Source: Methylocapsa sp. S129 (GTDB lineage Bacteria; Pseudomonadota; Alphaproteobacteria; Rhizobiales; Beijerinckiaceae). From it: a stretch of 64,000 nucleotides of DNA. A program made the translations under genes and the position numbers. The stretch is taken from positions 62,001-126,000 of the forward strand of contig NZ_LMUI01000020.1 in the NCBI RefSeq assembly GCF_009765995.1, read 5' to 3'. Under the pieces are notes generated by a model. The model searched no databases, was not told the DNA's origin, and worked only from the letters and a program-made list of their open reading frames with translations. Positions 43,919-54,679 of this stretch are shown in pieces; position 1 is the stretch's first letter; each line of letters starts with the position of its first letter.

Positions 43919-44093
43919 GAGCAGGGCGCTCGCCAAGTTGTCGAGATCGTCGCGACGCCTAGCTTTCGCCGAAACTGAATGGCCGTGACGCCTGAGGCGC
44001 GGCAGGCCTCGACGAGTAAAACGCTATATTTGTCGGCGTCGCCCTGCGCTATCTAAAATGAAGGCGCAGAAACGCGCGATGGACGGAAGTGGT

Positions 44094-44169
<76 letters not shown>

Positions 44170-44332
44170 AAAAATCAAGAACCCGATGAGCGGGGCCGGT
44201 TGGGACCGGCCTCGTTTGCAGCGGGGCGCTGTATAGACTCAAAGACGGTCCGCTCACAAGGCCTGTTTCGCGTTTTCCTCGTAATCGCCCGTTAAACCCC
44301 GCACATCCATGCTTCGCGCGCTGCTTGCGACG

Positions 44333-44704
44333 TCACGGTTCCTCGTCGTTGACGATATCGCCGTCGATCAGCGCGGCGACGTCGTCGTCATCCTCTTCTT
44401 CTTCTTCGAGGAAGGTGTCTTCCACGGCGCCATCGTCCTCGACTTCGATATCGTCGTCAGCGACAGCGGCGACCTTCTCCTCTTCGACATCAGCCTCTTC
44501 CAGAGGCACCAGTTCGATGCCGGCGGGCGCCGCGGCCTCCTCTTCCTCCTCTTCGTCCTTGGGCGCCGCGCGCTGGGCGCGCGCCGCCACCCCCTGGAAG
44601 ATGGTTCCGCATTTGGGGCAGACGATTGGGTCTTTGTTCAGATCGAAGAATTTGGCGCCGCAGTTCTGGCATTGGCGCTTGGTTCCGAGCTCGACTTTCG
44701 CCAC
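44333..44704 (-). CDS. FYDLN-acid domain protein (TIGR02300-like)
   Basis: The 123-residue protein begins AKVELGTKRQCQNCGAKFFDLNKDPIVCP; its four Cys (CQNC, CPKC) form a zinc ribbon, and FFDLNKDP is the family signature. The remaining half is very acidic, with runs of Glu and Asp. Most relatives in alphaproteobacteria lie divergent from aroA, as here, but no function is known. The GTG start at 44704 fits the family N terminus; the frame is open further upstream without a ribosome site. Confidence 0.85.
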   Translation of the reverse strand: MAKVELGTKRQCQNCGAKFFDLNKDPIVCPKCGTIFQGVAARAQRAAPKDEEEEEEAAAPAGIELVPLEEADVEEEKVAAVADDDIEVEDDGAVEDTFLEEEEEDDDDVAALIDGDIVNDEEP

Positions 44705-44877
44705 TTCTGTAAAATCCCTGATCTCGGGTAATCGCTTTGGGTGGCTTCGGTTAGTCGGGTGCAAAGCCCATGTCAATGCGCTTTGCATCGCTTGTCGACA
44801 CGCGAGACGCCGGATGCTACCAGCCCCGGGCTGGCGAAGCGCCAAAGGATCAGGGTTTCGTGGGAATTGTGAGCTAA

Positions 44878-46227
<1,350 letters not shown>

Positions 46228-46291
46228 AGGGTGGGCGCTGGGCGCACTCAGTGTACGCAACCAACTCTGACCGTTATCAGCGGCCAGCCCT

Positions 46292-47137
46292 CTACGGCGC
46301 CTGCATCGGTTGCTGCGCCAGGGCGTCGGCTTCCGCCTTGCAGTCGCGCTGGGGCGCGAGCTTTTTGGCGCGAACGGCGGCGAGTTCGGCCTTCGCGGCG
46401 TCGAGATCGGCGAGGAACGCCGGCTCGTCATGCAGCCGCGCGACCGTTCCCGCCGCGAGCGTCAAACTCTCGATCACATCGCTTTCCCAATGAACATTGC
46501 AGACGACGCGGCTCTGCCCGAAAGCGCGGCCCCGCGCCAGAATCGCCTGGCTCTGTTCGGGGGATATTTCGCTGAGAATCAGCGCCCAGGTCCAGCCGAT
46601 CGCCGTATGCCCGGAGGGATAGGAGCCGTTATGCGTAAGAGCGTCCTCGTCGCCGGGCGTGCAGGTCGGCGCCTTGTTGACCATGAACGGCCGCTTGCGC
46701 ATGTAATTTTCCTTTGCCTTGCCTGTGGAGGAGCCGCCATCGGTCATGGCGCGGCGCAGCAACTGATAGAGGCGCGGCGTGTCCGCCTGCGTTACCGGCG
46801 CGCCCAGCGCGCAGGCGAAATCGCCAGCGGCTGAGGGGAACGACAGATCGGCGTCGAGCGCTGCGAGATCCCAGCGTGGCGTGCCTTTCAGCGCAAGATT
46901 CGTCCGGCTGATCTCCTCATCCATCGCGAGCACGGCGGACCCATCCGTCGGGGGCGGCGGCAGAAGGGCGAGGCTGTCGGGAATCGTGGTTTTTGGCAGA
47001 TAGCCCATCAAGACGCCCGGGTGGATTTCCGGGACAGGCGGAGCGTCGTCCGCCGCCGCGAAACCGGCGCCCCCGACAAGCCATACCAGGGCCAACCCGG
47101 CGACGCGCGTGGTTGAACGAAATCGCAGGCATTTCAT
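46292..47137 (-). CDS. Class A non-specific acid phosphatase (PAP2 family)
   Basis: The 281-residue precursor has a signal peptide (hydrophobic residues 12-27, ending near GFAAADD) and is therefore periplasmic. The PAP2 signature is complete: K-x6-RP in KENYMRKRPFM, PSGH in GSYPSGHTAIGW, and SR-x5-H-x3-D in GQSRVVCNVHWESDV. Members cleave phosphomonoesters and release phosphate; it could serve phosphate acquisition, but no Pho box is seen upstream. It lies between aroA and cmk on the opposite strand, an insertion into a usually tight cluster. Confidence 0.92.
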   Translation of the reverse strand: MKCLRFRSTTRVAGLALVWLVGGAGFAAADDAPPVPEIHPGVLMGYLPKTTIPDSLALLPPPPTDGSAVLAMDEEISRTNLALKGTPRWDLAALDADLSFPSAAGDFACALGAPVTQADTPRLYQLLRRAMTDGGSSTGKAKENYMRKRPFMVNKAPTCTPGDEDALTHNGSYPSGHTAIGWTWALILSEISPEQSQAILARGRAFGQSRVVCNVHWESDVIESLTLAAGTVARLHDEPAFLADLDAAKAELAAVRAKKLAPQRDCKAEADALAQQPMQAP

Positions 47138-47372
47138 TTAGAGCGTCCTTCGTATTGTCAGCGGCCAACCGGACCCGTGTGTCGAAACAATATCGTCCGG
47201 GCGATGCCGATTGCGAGGGGATATTCGCCTCGCTTCGATCCATGACCGCCGGCCCCGGCGTTGCGCCGCTGCGCGTCGCCGATCCGGCCGTCTAATCAAG
47301 GGCTAAACCTTGCGCGTGACAGCGGCGCGACGAAGCCTTAAGAGCCCCATCGTTCGGCGGGGCCCTTCAAGC

Positions 47373-48008
47373 ATGATCATCGCAATCGACGGACCGGCGG
47401 CCTCGGGCAAAGGCACGCTCGCGCGCCGGCTCGCCGGACGCTATGCTTTGCCTCATCTCGACACCGGGCTTCTCTATCGGGCGACGGCGGCTGCTCTTTT
47501 CGACCGGGGCCGGGATCTCAGCGACGTTGAAGCCGCGATCGCTGCGGCGCGGGGCCTCGCGCTGACCGATTTCGACGAGGCGCGGTTGCGCACCCGCGAG
47601 ATGGGCGAGGCGGCCTCGGTCGTCGCCGCCCTGCCGGCGATGCGTGAGGCGTTGATCCAGGCGCAGCGCAATTTCGCCCAGCGCCCCGGCGGCGCGGTGC
47701 TCGACGGGCGTGACATAGGAACCGTCATCTGCCCGCAGGCGGACGTCAAAATTTTCGTCACCGCGAGCCCCGAGGTGCGGGCGCAGCGTCGCGCTCTCGA
47801 GCTCGCCGCGCGCGGCGAAAAGGTCGATTATGGCGCGATCCTCGCCGACATCGCCAAACGCGACGCCCGCGATTCGGGCCGCGCCGCCGCTCCGCTCAAG
47901 GCGGCGCCGGACGCGGCGCTTCTCGATACAAGCCGGCTTAGCGTGGATGCCGCTTTTGCTGAGGCGCTGCGGATCGTCGATGAACGGCAAGGGCGGCGGA
48001 ATGCTTGA
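47373..48008 (+). CDS. cmk: Cytidylate kinase
   Basis: Cmk phosphorylates CMP and dCMP for nucleotide recycling. The 211-residue protein has P-loop [19 protein letters not shown], the CMP-binding [26 protein letters not shown], and the lid Arg region. The ATG at 47373 was chosen because the P-loop lies at the usual distance from it; the frame from 47310 adds 21 atypical residues. rpsA usually follows cmk; here a DUF1801 gene follows and overlaps it by eight bases. Confidence 0.94.
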   Translation: MIIAIDGPAASGKGTLARRLAGRYALPHLDTGLLYRATAAALFDRGRDLSDVEAAIAAARGLALTDFDEARLRTREMGEAASVVAALPAMREALIQAQRNFAQRPGGAVLDGRDIGTVICPQADVKIFVTASPEVRAQRRALELAARGEKVDYGAILADIAKRDARDSGRAAAPLKAAPDAALLDTSRLSVDAAFAEALRIVDERQGRRNA

Positions 48009-48444
48009 AAGAGCGTTCGAAAACGCCGAGGTCGAGGTGGTTTTCCATGCTTATCCCGGCGCCTTGAGGGAAAATTTGCTGTTCCTGCGCGAACTCATAT
48101 TCGAGACGGCTTTGGCGACCGAAGGCGTCGGCGAACTCGAGGAGGTGCTCAAATGGGGACAGCCTAGCTACGTCACCGCTCAAACGGGAAGCGGCAGCAC
48201 CATTCGCATCGACCAGGTAAAGTCAACGCCGGCGCGATATGCGATGTATTTTCATTGCCAGACCAACCTGATCGCAACCTTCCGTGAATTCTATCCCAAG
48301 GAATTCAGATTCGGCGGCAATAGAAGCATCTTGTTCGATTGCGGGGATCAGATTTCCGATCAGGCTTTGCGCCATTGCGTGGCGTTGGCGTTGACCTATC
48401 ATCTCAAAAAGAGCGCAAAACCGCCGGCAGTGAAGTCAATCTGA
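48001..48444 (+). CDS. DUF1801 domain protein
   Basis: This 147-residue protein belongs to the DUF1801/YdhG-like family, recognisable from [39 protein letters not shown] and [12 protein letters not shown]. Its biochemical role is unknown. The ATG at 48001 overlaps the cmk stop codon by eight bases and has a GGCGG stretch just upstream, so it is probably co-translated with cmk. An alternative ATG is at 47980. Confidence 0.75.
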   Translation: MLERAFENAEVEVVFHAYPGALRENLLFLRELIFETALATEGVGELEEVLKWGQPSYVTAQTGSGSTIRIDQVKSTPARYAMYFHCQTNLIATFREFYPKEFRFGGNRSILFDCGDQISDQALRHCVALALTYHLKKSAKPPAVKSI

Positions 48445-48736
48445 CGGCCGAGCCGGCGAAGTGACGGAAATTGGAAAAAAGCTCGCCAAGCCGGGTTCAG
48501 ATCAAAATGGTTCGTTTGCGGCCGGGCGCGATCCGGCCTAGCCATCTCATTCAAGCAATCTAAGGTTGTCATTGACTTGCAATACAACCGCTCGACGAAG
48601 CGATTGATCATCGCCCGGCGCGAATCAAGGGCGTCATTAACGATTTCTTCACCACGCGCGCCGAAACATGCGGGCTGCGGCGCCAAATCGGGCCGGTGGC
48701 GCTTCGCTTGTAAAAATCCCGGTTACGGTTGCAAAA

Positions 48737-51700
48737 ATGAACAGAGCCGCTGCTTGGAGCGTCAGAGGAGTCGGCCGTGAAACGCGCGACGCCGCGCAGG
48801 AAGCGGCGCGCCGCGCTGGTATGAGCTTGGGCGAATGGCTCGATGAAGTCATCGCCGATCAGGCCGCCGACCAGGGCGTCGATCCCGGTGATTTCGACGA
48901 AGACGAGAAGCTCGACGCCATCGGCGACCGATTGTCTGGCTTGTCCAGCCGCGATGAAGCGCGCGCCGGCCGCTTGCGCCGCGACGGGGCGGATGAGCGC
49001 GATGACTTTCGTCTGCGCGTTCGCGCCCGCCCGGCGCCGCTCGATGAATCGGGGCGCGCCGACGAATTGCTCGACGCCGCGATCAGTAGATTTGAGAGCC
49101 GCGCGGCGAAAAGCGACGCACGCACCGCACGCGCTTTGGATTCCGTCGCAAGCCTAATGGAGCGGAGCCAGGATGGCCGGCGCGACGAGCGCGAGACTTT
49201 GAAAGCTGTCGTCGGCCGTCTCGAAAGTCTCGAAGAGCGAATCGTCAGGCAGCAGACGGAGCGCGACGCATTGGTGAAGCGACCGGCCGTCCAGGCGGAA
49301 CCGCGCGTCGACCGTGCGCGCGATCTCGACGAGCGCATGAGCGAATTGTCGCAGCGAATCGGAACGTCCGACAAGGGCCGCGGCGCGCCTCGCGCCCGTC
49401 CACGCATCGACATCGACGACGCGGTCTCGCAGATCGCACGCCGTCGCCAGGAACTGGACGCCCGCAGCGCTGGCGGCGCGCCAGAGCCCCCAAAGCGCGG
49501 CTGGCGCAATTTCGGCATCGAAGCGCCGGCGGCCAAAGGCGGCGCCGACGAAAACGCCATTAGAGAGAACGGAGCGCAGGAAAGAGCGGCGCAAGACTTG
49601 AGCGCGGCCGGCTCCCTGCAAATCGAGATCAGAAAACTGAGTCAGCGCCTTGACGAATTGCGGCGCGAGCAAAGCGAAAAGCGCGAGGCGCCTGCCGCCA
49701 ATATTGAAGCCCTGCGGGCCGAGCTGGCCGCGATGTCGCGCAGTCTCGCCGATCTTGCGCCGAGAAATGCGGTCGTGGCGCTTGAAGGCGCGATCCGCGA
49801 TCTCAGCCAGCGTGTCGCCGTGTCCCGCGAGAATGGCGCGCGCGACAATTTGCTAGCGCCCGTCGAGGGGCTCGTCGCTGGACTGCGCGAATCTTTGCGC
49901 ACCCACGATCCTCGCGAGGCCGTTGCGGCGCTGCAACGTGAGATTGGCTCTATCGGCGCCAAGGTCGACGGTATCGCGGATGCGAGCATTGACCCCCGGG
50001 CCTTCGAGCGCATCCGTCAACAAGTCGAAGAGACGCGCACTCTTTTAAGCGCCCTCGCGCAGCGGCCTATGCCGGTGGATCGCCTTGAAAGACAGATTGG
50101 CGAACTTGCCGATCGCGTGGACCGCATGTCGACGAGCCTGACGCCGCAACACGAATCAGCCGAGGTTGTCGCCTCGCTCGCTGAAGCGCGCGCGCAGGTC
50201 GAGCGTTCGACCCCGGCCTCAGCCCTGAACTCGATCGAACGGCGGCTTGAGCAGATCGCCTCCAGAATGGATCAGGCGCTCGAACGCCCGTCTGCCGCCC
50301 CCGCATTCAATCCGGGCGCGCTTGAAGATCTGTCGCGACGCATCGATGGCGTGCGCCAAAGCATCGAGACCCACTATGCATCGCCGCCCAGCGCGCCGCT
50401 CGATACGAGTTTGCTCGAGAGGGCGATGCGCGAAATCAGCGCCAAGCTCGACAGGCCGATCGCGGCGGCAATCGATCCAAATGCCTTCGAGAGCATGATA
50501 CAAGATCTTGGCGCGCGCATCGATCGACGCGCCAGCCCGGTCATCGACACGGCTCCCCTGGAGCAGGTTCTGCGCAAGCTGGGCGAGCGGCCTGCGGCGC
50601 TCGACACAAGGCCTCTGGAAGGCCTGATGCGCGAGATCAGCGCCAAGCTGGACAGACCAACTCCGGCCGCCATCGACGCCGGCGCCTTCGAGAGCATGAT
50701 CCACGATCTTGGCGCGCGCATCGATCGGCGACCGGATCCGGTCATTGACACCGGCCTTCTCGAGCAGACGCTGCGCTCGCTTCACGACAAGATCGATCGC
50801 GGCCCTTCCTCGCAACAGGCGGTCGATCGGATCGATCAAGCGGTTGAGGCGCTGTCCGCCCAGATTGCCTCGAAGGGGGGCGCCTCCGATACTGGCGCGC
50901 TCGAACGCATGGTCGCCGAATTGCTTGCTCAGCTCGACGAGACCCGGCGGGCCTTGCGCGACGCCTCTTCGGCGCCGTCCGCCAACGCGGTGGGCGCCGA
51001 TGACGCCTTTATCCGCGGCCTCGCTGATTTGCGCGCTGAACAGAGCAATTCCGATCGCCGGATTCAAACGACCCTCGGCGGTGTGCATGACATGCTGGAG
51101 ACGCTTGTCGACCGCATTGGGCAGATCGAGGAGGATGTTGCGCGGGGCGGTCAGGCGCCGCAGGGTTCTTCAAATGCGCCGCCTCCCGCCGCGAGCTACG
51201 GCGCCGCCAGTCCGGCCCCCGCCAGCGCCGCGCTGAATGCGATGGATGCAACGATCCGCGAGGCGCCAGTCTTTGCGCCTGCGAGGCCGACGTCGGAACC
51301 GCGCGCCGACAAAGGCCCGGATCCACGCGCGCCGCAATTACCCCCGGCAACGCCGATGCGCTCGATCGATGGGTCGGAATTTCTGATTGAACCAGGGTCC
51401 GGGGCGCCGCTGCGCGCGTTCGAAAATGACGCCATCGCCAACGCCAATCCTAAAAGCGCGGTCAATGCGCATATCGCGGCGGCGCGGCGCGCGGCGCAGG
51501 CGGCGCTTGCCGAGACGGCGAGCAATGTCGCCAAAGGCGGCGCCAGGCCTTCGCCCGACTCCGCTGGCGCCGTCGGCGGTATTGAACAAGCGAAGACTTT
51601 TTTTGCCGCCCGCCGTCGACCGATTCTTCTGGGCGTCGCCTTGGTCGCCCTGCTGACGATCGCCTTCGTTGAGCTTGGCGTAATGCGCCAGCCCAGCACG

Positions 51701-52624
51701 CAAAAATCCGAGACTGAATCAATTGCGACGCCCAAGCTGGCCAGCGCGGAACCTTCCAAAGACGCAAGCGCGCCCGCATCGCCGGCCAAGATCGACGCGC
51801 GCGCGCTTGATACGACGCCCGTTGGATCCATAAGCGCAGCCCCGGCGGCCAGCGGCCCAACGGCAAAGTTCCTGTCGCCTGCCCCTGCCGACCTCGTGGC
51901 CTCAATCCCGGCCGCAGCGCCGCAAGCTTTGCACGACGCGGCCGCCGCCGGAGATCCGGCCGCGCAGTTCGAGCTTGCCTCCCGCCTCGCCGATGGGCGC
52001 AACATGACGCGCGACCCGCGTGCGGCCTTCCTATGGTTCGACAGGGCGGCGGCGCAGGGTCTCGCACCGGCGCAATACCGGCTGGGCTCCCTCTACGAAA
52101 AAGGCACAGGCGTCGGGCGCGACGCGCCGCTCGCCATGGCCTGGTATAAAAAAGCCGCTGAGGCGGGCAATGCGCGCGCCATGCACAATCTTGCGGTGCT
52201 CATCGCCGAGGGGGGCGGCAGCATCAAACCCGATTATTCCGAGGCGGCGAACTGGTTCCAGAAAGCGGCGCAACTGGGCGTCAAGGACAGCCAATATAAT
52301 CTGGCGATCCTCTATGCGCGCGGAATGGGGCTCGCTCAGGATATCAACCAATCCTGGCTCTGGTTCTCTCTGGCGGCCCAGCAGGGCGATCTCGACGCGG
52401 CCAAGAAACGCGATGAAGTAGCCGCCAAGATGGACGCCAAGGCGCTCGCCGCTGACGCGGTCGCGCTGGCCAATTTCCATACGACGCCGCCCAACCCTGC
52501 GGCCAATGACGTTCCCGTTCCTCCCGGAGGCTGGGACCTCGGCAAGATAGGAGCGCCGCCCACGCCGCCGCAGGCGACCAATTCCGCGTCTCACGCGTCT
52601 CACGCGGCCGCCACGCCATTGTGA
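48737..52624 (+). CDS. podJ: PodJ-like polarity protein with Sel1 repeats
   Basis: PodJ organises the new cell pole in alphaproteobacteria. The 1295-residue protein opens with the family motif AAWSVRGVGRETRDAAQEAA and GMSLGEWLDEVI. About 850 residues of charged, coiled-coil-rich cytoplasmic sequence follow, including two 67-residue tandem repeats (residues 555-688). A single transmembrane segment lies near 958-980 (ILLGVALVALLTIAFVELGV), followed by a Pro/Ala-rich linker and a periplasmic domain of Sel1-type repeats (AQYRLGSLYEKGTGVGRDA, MHNLAVLIAEGGG, SQYNLAILYARGMGL). A GANTC lies 115 bp upstream. No peptidoglycan-binding domain is seen at the end. Confidence 0.85.
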   Translation: MNRAAAWSVRGVGRETRDAAQEAARRAGMSLGEWLDEVIADQAADQGVDPGDFDEDEKLDAIGDRLSGLSSRDEARAGRLRRDGADERDDFRLRVRARPAPLDESGRADELLDAAISRFESRAAKSDARTARALDSVASLMERSQDGRRDERETLKAVVGRLESLEERIVRQQTERDALVKRPAVQAEPRVDRARDLDERMSELSQRIGTSDKGRGAPRARPRIDIDDAVSQIARRRQELDARSAGGAPEPPKRGWRNFGIEAPAAKGGADENAIRENGAQERAAQDLSAAGSLQIEIRKLSQRLDELRREQSEKREAPAANIEALRAELAAMSRSLADLAPRNAVVALEGAIRDLSQRVAVSRENGARDNLLAPVEGLVAGLRESLRTHDPREAVAALQREIGSIGAKVDGIADASIDPRAFERIRQQVEETRTLLSALAQRPMPVDRLERQIGELADRVDRMSTSLTPQHESAEVVASLAEARAQVERSTPASALNSIERRLEQIASRMDQALERPSAAPAFNPGALEDLSRRIDGVRQSIETHYASPPSAPLDTSLLERAMREISAKLDRPIAAAIDPNAFESMIQDLGARIDRRASPVIDTAPLEQVLRKLGERPAALDTRPLEGLMREISAKLDRPTPAAIDAGAFESMIHDLGARIDRRPDPVIDTGLLEQTLRSLHDKIDRGPSSQQAVDRIDQAVEALSAQIASKGGASDTGALERMVAELLAQLDETRRALRDASSAPSANAVGADDAFIRGLADLRAEQSNSDRRIQTTLGGVHDMLETLVDRIGQIEEDVARGGQAPQGSSNAPPPAASYGAASPAPASAALNAMDATIREAPVFAPARPTSEPRADKGPDPRAPQLPPATPMRSIDGSEFLIEPGSGAPLRAFENDAIANANPKSAVNAHIAAARRAAQAALAETASNVAKGGARPSPDSAGAVGGIEQAKTFFAARRRPILLGVALVALLTIAFVELGVMRQPSTQKSETESIATPKLASAEPSKDASAPASPAKIDARALDTTPVGSISAAPAASGPTAKFLSPAPADLVASIPAAAPQALHDAAAAGDPAAQFELASRLADGRNMTRDPRAAFLWFDRAAAQGLAPAQYRLGSLYEKGTGVGRDAPLAMAWYKKAAEAGNARAMHNLAVLIAEGGGSIKPDYSEAANWFQKAAQLGVKDSQYNLAILYARGMGLAQDINQSWLWFSLAAQQGDLDAAKKRDEVAAKMDAKALAADAVALANFHTTPPNPAANDVPVPPGGWDLGKIGAPPTPPQATNSASHASHAAATPL
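50399..50800 (+). repeat. Two tandem 201-bp repeats inside podJ
   Basis: The segment starting at 50399 repeats from 50600 with a 201-bp period (67 codons). Both copies share blocks such as MREISAKLDRP, AFESMI, DLGARIDRR and VIDT. The divergence between copies shows that the duplication is not recent. A shorter relative of the block may precede the first copy. It lies in the cytoplasmic coiled-coil region. Confidence 0.8.
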
Positions 52625-52788
52625 CGAGACGCGGCCTCAACCGGCGCGCCTCGGCCGGATGGGGGCTGGGCGGAGGCAATTGACCAAACCGCGCCATTCG
52701 CCTCGACATATTTACAGGCGCCCCCTATGAAATGCCGCTGCGACGCCCGGGCGGTTTGATTTGCGCGGCCCGCAAAATCGAGGATGAC

Positions 52789-54675
52789 ATGCCGCCCTCT
52801 CCGGCCGCCGCCACGCCGCGCTTGCAGCTTCGCCTGATGGGCACCAGCGATCTTCACGCCAATATTTTCGCCTATGATTATTACCGCGACCGGCCCGACG
52901 ACCGGGTTGGTCTCGCGCGGACCGCGGGCCTCATCGCTACGGCGCGCGCGGAAGCGGAAAATTCGCTCCTGCTCGACAATGGCGACATCATCCAAGGCAC
53001 GCCGCTGGGCGATTATGTCGCGCTATCCAAAGGCCTGAAAAAGGGCGACATTCATCCGATGATCGCCGCCATGAATGTGCTTGGCTATGCCGCCTGCACG
53101 CTTGGCAATCATGAGTTCAACTACGGGCTTGATTTCCTCGACGTCGCTCTGGCGGGCGCGAACTTCCCAGCCGTCTGTTGCAACATATTCAAGCAGGACG
53201 GAACGTTCTACGTTCAACCCTGGCTCGTGCTCGAACGCGCCTTCCGCGATGAGTCGGGCGTCGAACAAAAGCTGCGCGTCGGAATCATCGGCTTCACGCC
53301 GCCGCAAATCATGCAGTGGGATCAGAGCCATCTTGCCGGCCGCGTGACGACGACGGGTATTGCTGAAGCCGCGCGGCTCTACGTGCCGCAGCTCCGCGCG
53401 CGTGCGGATATTGTCGTCGCGCTGTGCCATTCCGGCATATCGCGCAAAAGCCCGCCTCAGCCCGGCGAAGAAAATGCCGCGCTCGCGCTCGCGCGGGTTC
53501 CCGGCGTCGACGCGATTTTCTTGGGCCACCAGCACCTGCTGCTGCCCGGCGCGGATTTTGCCGGCATCGAGGGCGTCGATGTCGCGGCGGGCGCGCTCTA
53601 TGGCGTTCCCGCCTTCATGCCGGGCTTCTGGGGCAGCCACCTCGGCCTCATCGATCTTACTCTCGAGCGGCAGGATTCAGGCTGGCGCGTCGTCGCCGCC
53701 AAGGTCGAGGCGCGTCCTATCTACGCGCGCGATGACCGCGCCGTAACGCCACTGGCCGTCGCCGACCCGAAAGTGCTCGCCGCCGCGCAGCAGGCCCATG
53801 ACGAGACGCTCGCCTATGTGCGCTCGCCGGTGGGCGACATCGCTTCGCCGATCCAATCGTTCTTCGCGCTCGTCGCCGACGATCCTTCCGTCCAGATCGT
53901 CAATTCGGCGCAAAGCTGGTACATCCGGCGCCTCGCAGCGACCATGCCGGCGCTGAAGGGTCTCGCTATTCTTTCGGCGGCGGCGCCGTTCAAATCGGGC
54001 GGACGCGGCGGCCCGGACTATTATACGGACGTTAAAGCGGGCGCGATCGCGATCAAGGATGTCGCGGACATCTATCTTTATCCCAACACCATGCGCGCGG
54101 TGAAGGTCGACGGCGCGACGTTGCGCGAATGGCTGGAGCGCTCGGCCGGAATCTTCCGGCGCATCGATCCGGCCTCGGTCGTCGAGCAGCCTTTGATCGA
54201 TCCCACCTTCGCTTCCTATAATTTCGACGTGATTGACGGCGTGACTTACGCGATCGACGTGACGCAGCCCTCTCGCTACGATTTCGAAGGCGCGCTGGTC
54301 GCGCCGCAAGCCCATCGGATCGTCGATCTCAATTTCGAGGGCAAGCCGATCGATGAGGCTCAGCTTTTCATCGTCGTCACCAACAATTACCGCGCCAGCG
54401 GCGGCGGCAATTTCCCCGGCTGCGACGGATCGACCGTCGTGCTTGAGGCGCCTGACGCCAATCGCGAAGCGCTGGTGCGCTATATCGTCGAGACCCGGCA
54501 TGTCGAGCCCAAGGCCGACGGCAACTGGCGCTTTGCGCCCTGGCCGAAGAATGTCGTGGCGACATTCGAGACCTCGCCCGCCGCGGCCGCCGCCGCCGCG
54601 CCTGCCGGCGTCAAGCTCACGCCGATGGGCGCCGCGCCTGGCGGCTTCGTCAAATATCGCGTCGAGCTGGCCTGA
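52789..54675 (+). CDS. CpdB-like 2',3'-cyclic nucleotide phosphodiesterase/3'-nucleotidase
   Basis: The 628-residue protein has the two domains of the 5'-nucleotidase/CpdB family: a metallophosphatase (TSDLHANIFAYDYY, DNGDIIQGTPLGDY, LGNHEFNYGLDFL, CHSGI, LGHQHLLLPG) and a C-terminal substrate-binding domain. The ATG at 52789 is preceded by GAGG. CpdB enzymes are normally periplasmic, but neither this start nor the upstream ATG at 52732 gives a recognisable signal peptide. The enzyme may be cytoplasmic or exported in an unusual way. It follows podJ by 164 bases. Confidence 0.87.
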   Translation: MPPSPAAATPRLQLRLMGTSDLHANIFAYDYYRDRPDDRVGLARTAGLIATARAEAENSLLLDNGDIIQGTPLGDYVALSKGLKKGDIHPMIAAMNVLGYAACTLGNHEFNYGLDFLDVALAGANFPAVCCNIFKQDGTFYVQPWLVLERAFRDESGVEQKLRVGIIGFTPPQIMQWDQSHLAGRVTTTGIAEAARLYVPQLRARADIVVALCHSGISRKSPPQPGEENAALALARVPGVDAIFLGHQHLLLPGADFAGIEGVDVAAGALYGVPAFMPGFWGSHLGLIDLTLERQDSGWRVVAAKVEARPIYARDDRAVTPLAVADPKVLAAAQQAHDETLAYVRSPVGDIASPIQSFFALVADDPSVQIVNSAQSWYIRRLAATMPALKGLAILSAAAPFKSGGRGGPDYYTDVKAGAIAIKDVADIYLYPNTMRAVKVDGATLREWLERSAGIFRRIDPASVVEQPLIDPTFASYNFDVIDGVTYAIDVTQPSRYDFEGALVAPQAHRIVDLNFEGKPIDEAQLFIVVTNNYRASGGGNFPGCDGSTVVLEAPDANREALVRYIVETRHVEPKADGNWRFAPWPKNVVATFETSPAAAAAAAPAGVKLTPMGAAPGGFVKYRVELA

Positions 54676-54679
54676 GAGG

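Noticed and set aside
44395-44570. Ser- and Leu-rich plus-strand open frames over the FYDLN-acid gene
   Set aside because: They are the complement of Glu/Asp-rich codons in the acidic tail of the minus-strand gene and have no other support.
50399-50800. Repeat considered as a CRISPR-like or mobile element
   Set aside because: The 201-bp period is in frame, the copies differ mostly at third positions, and it lies within the podJ coiled-coil region; it is an internal protein repeat.
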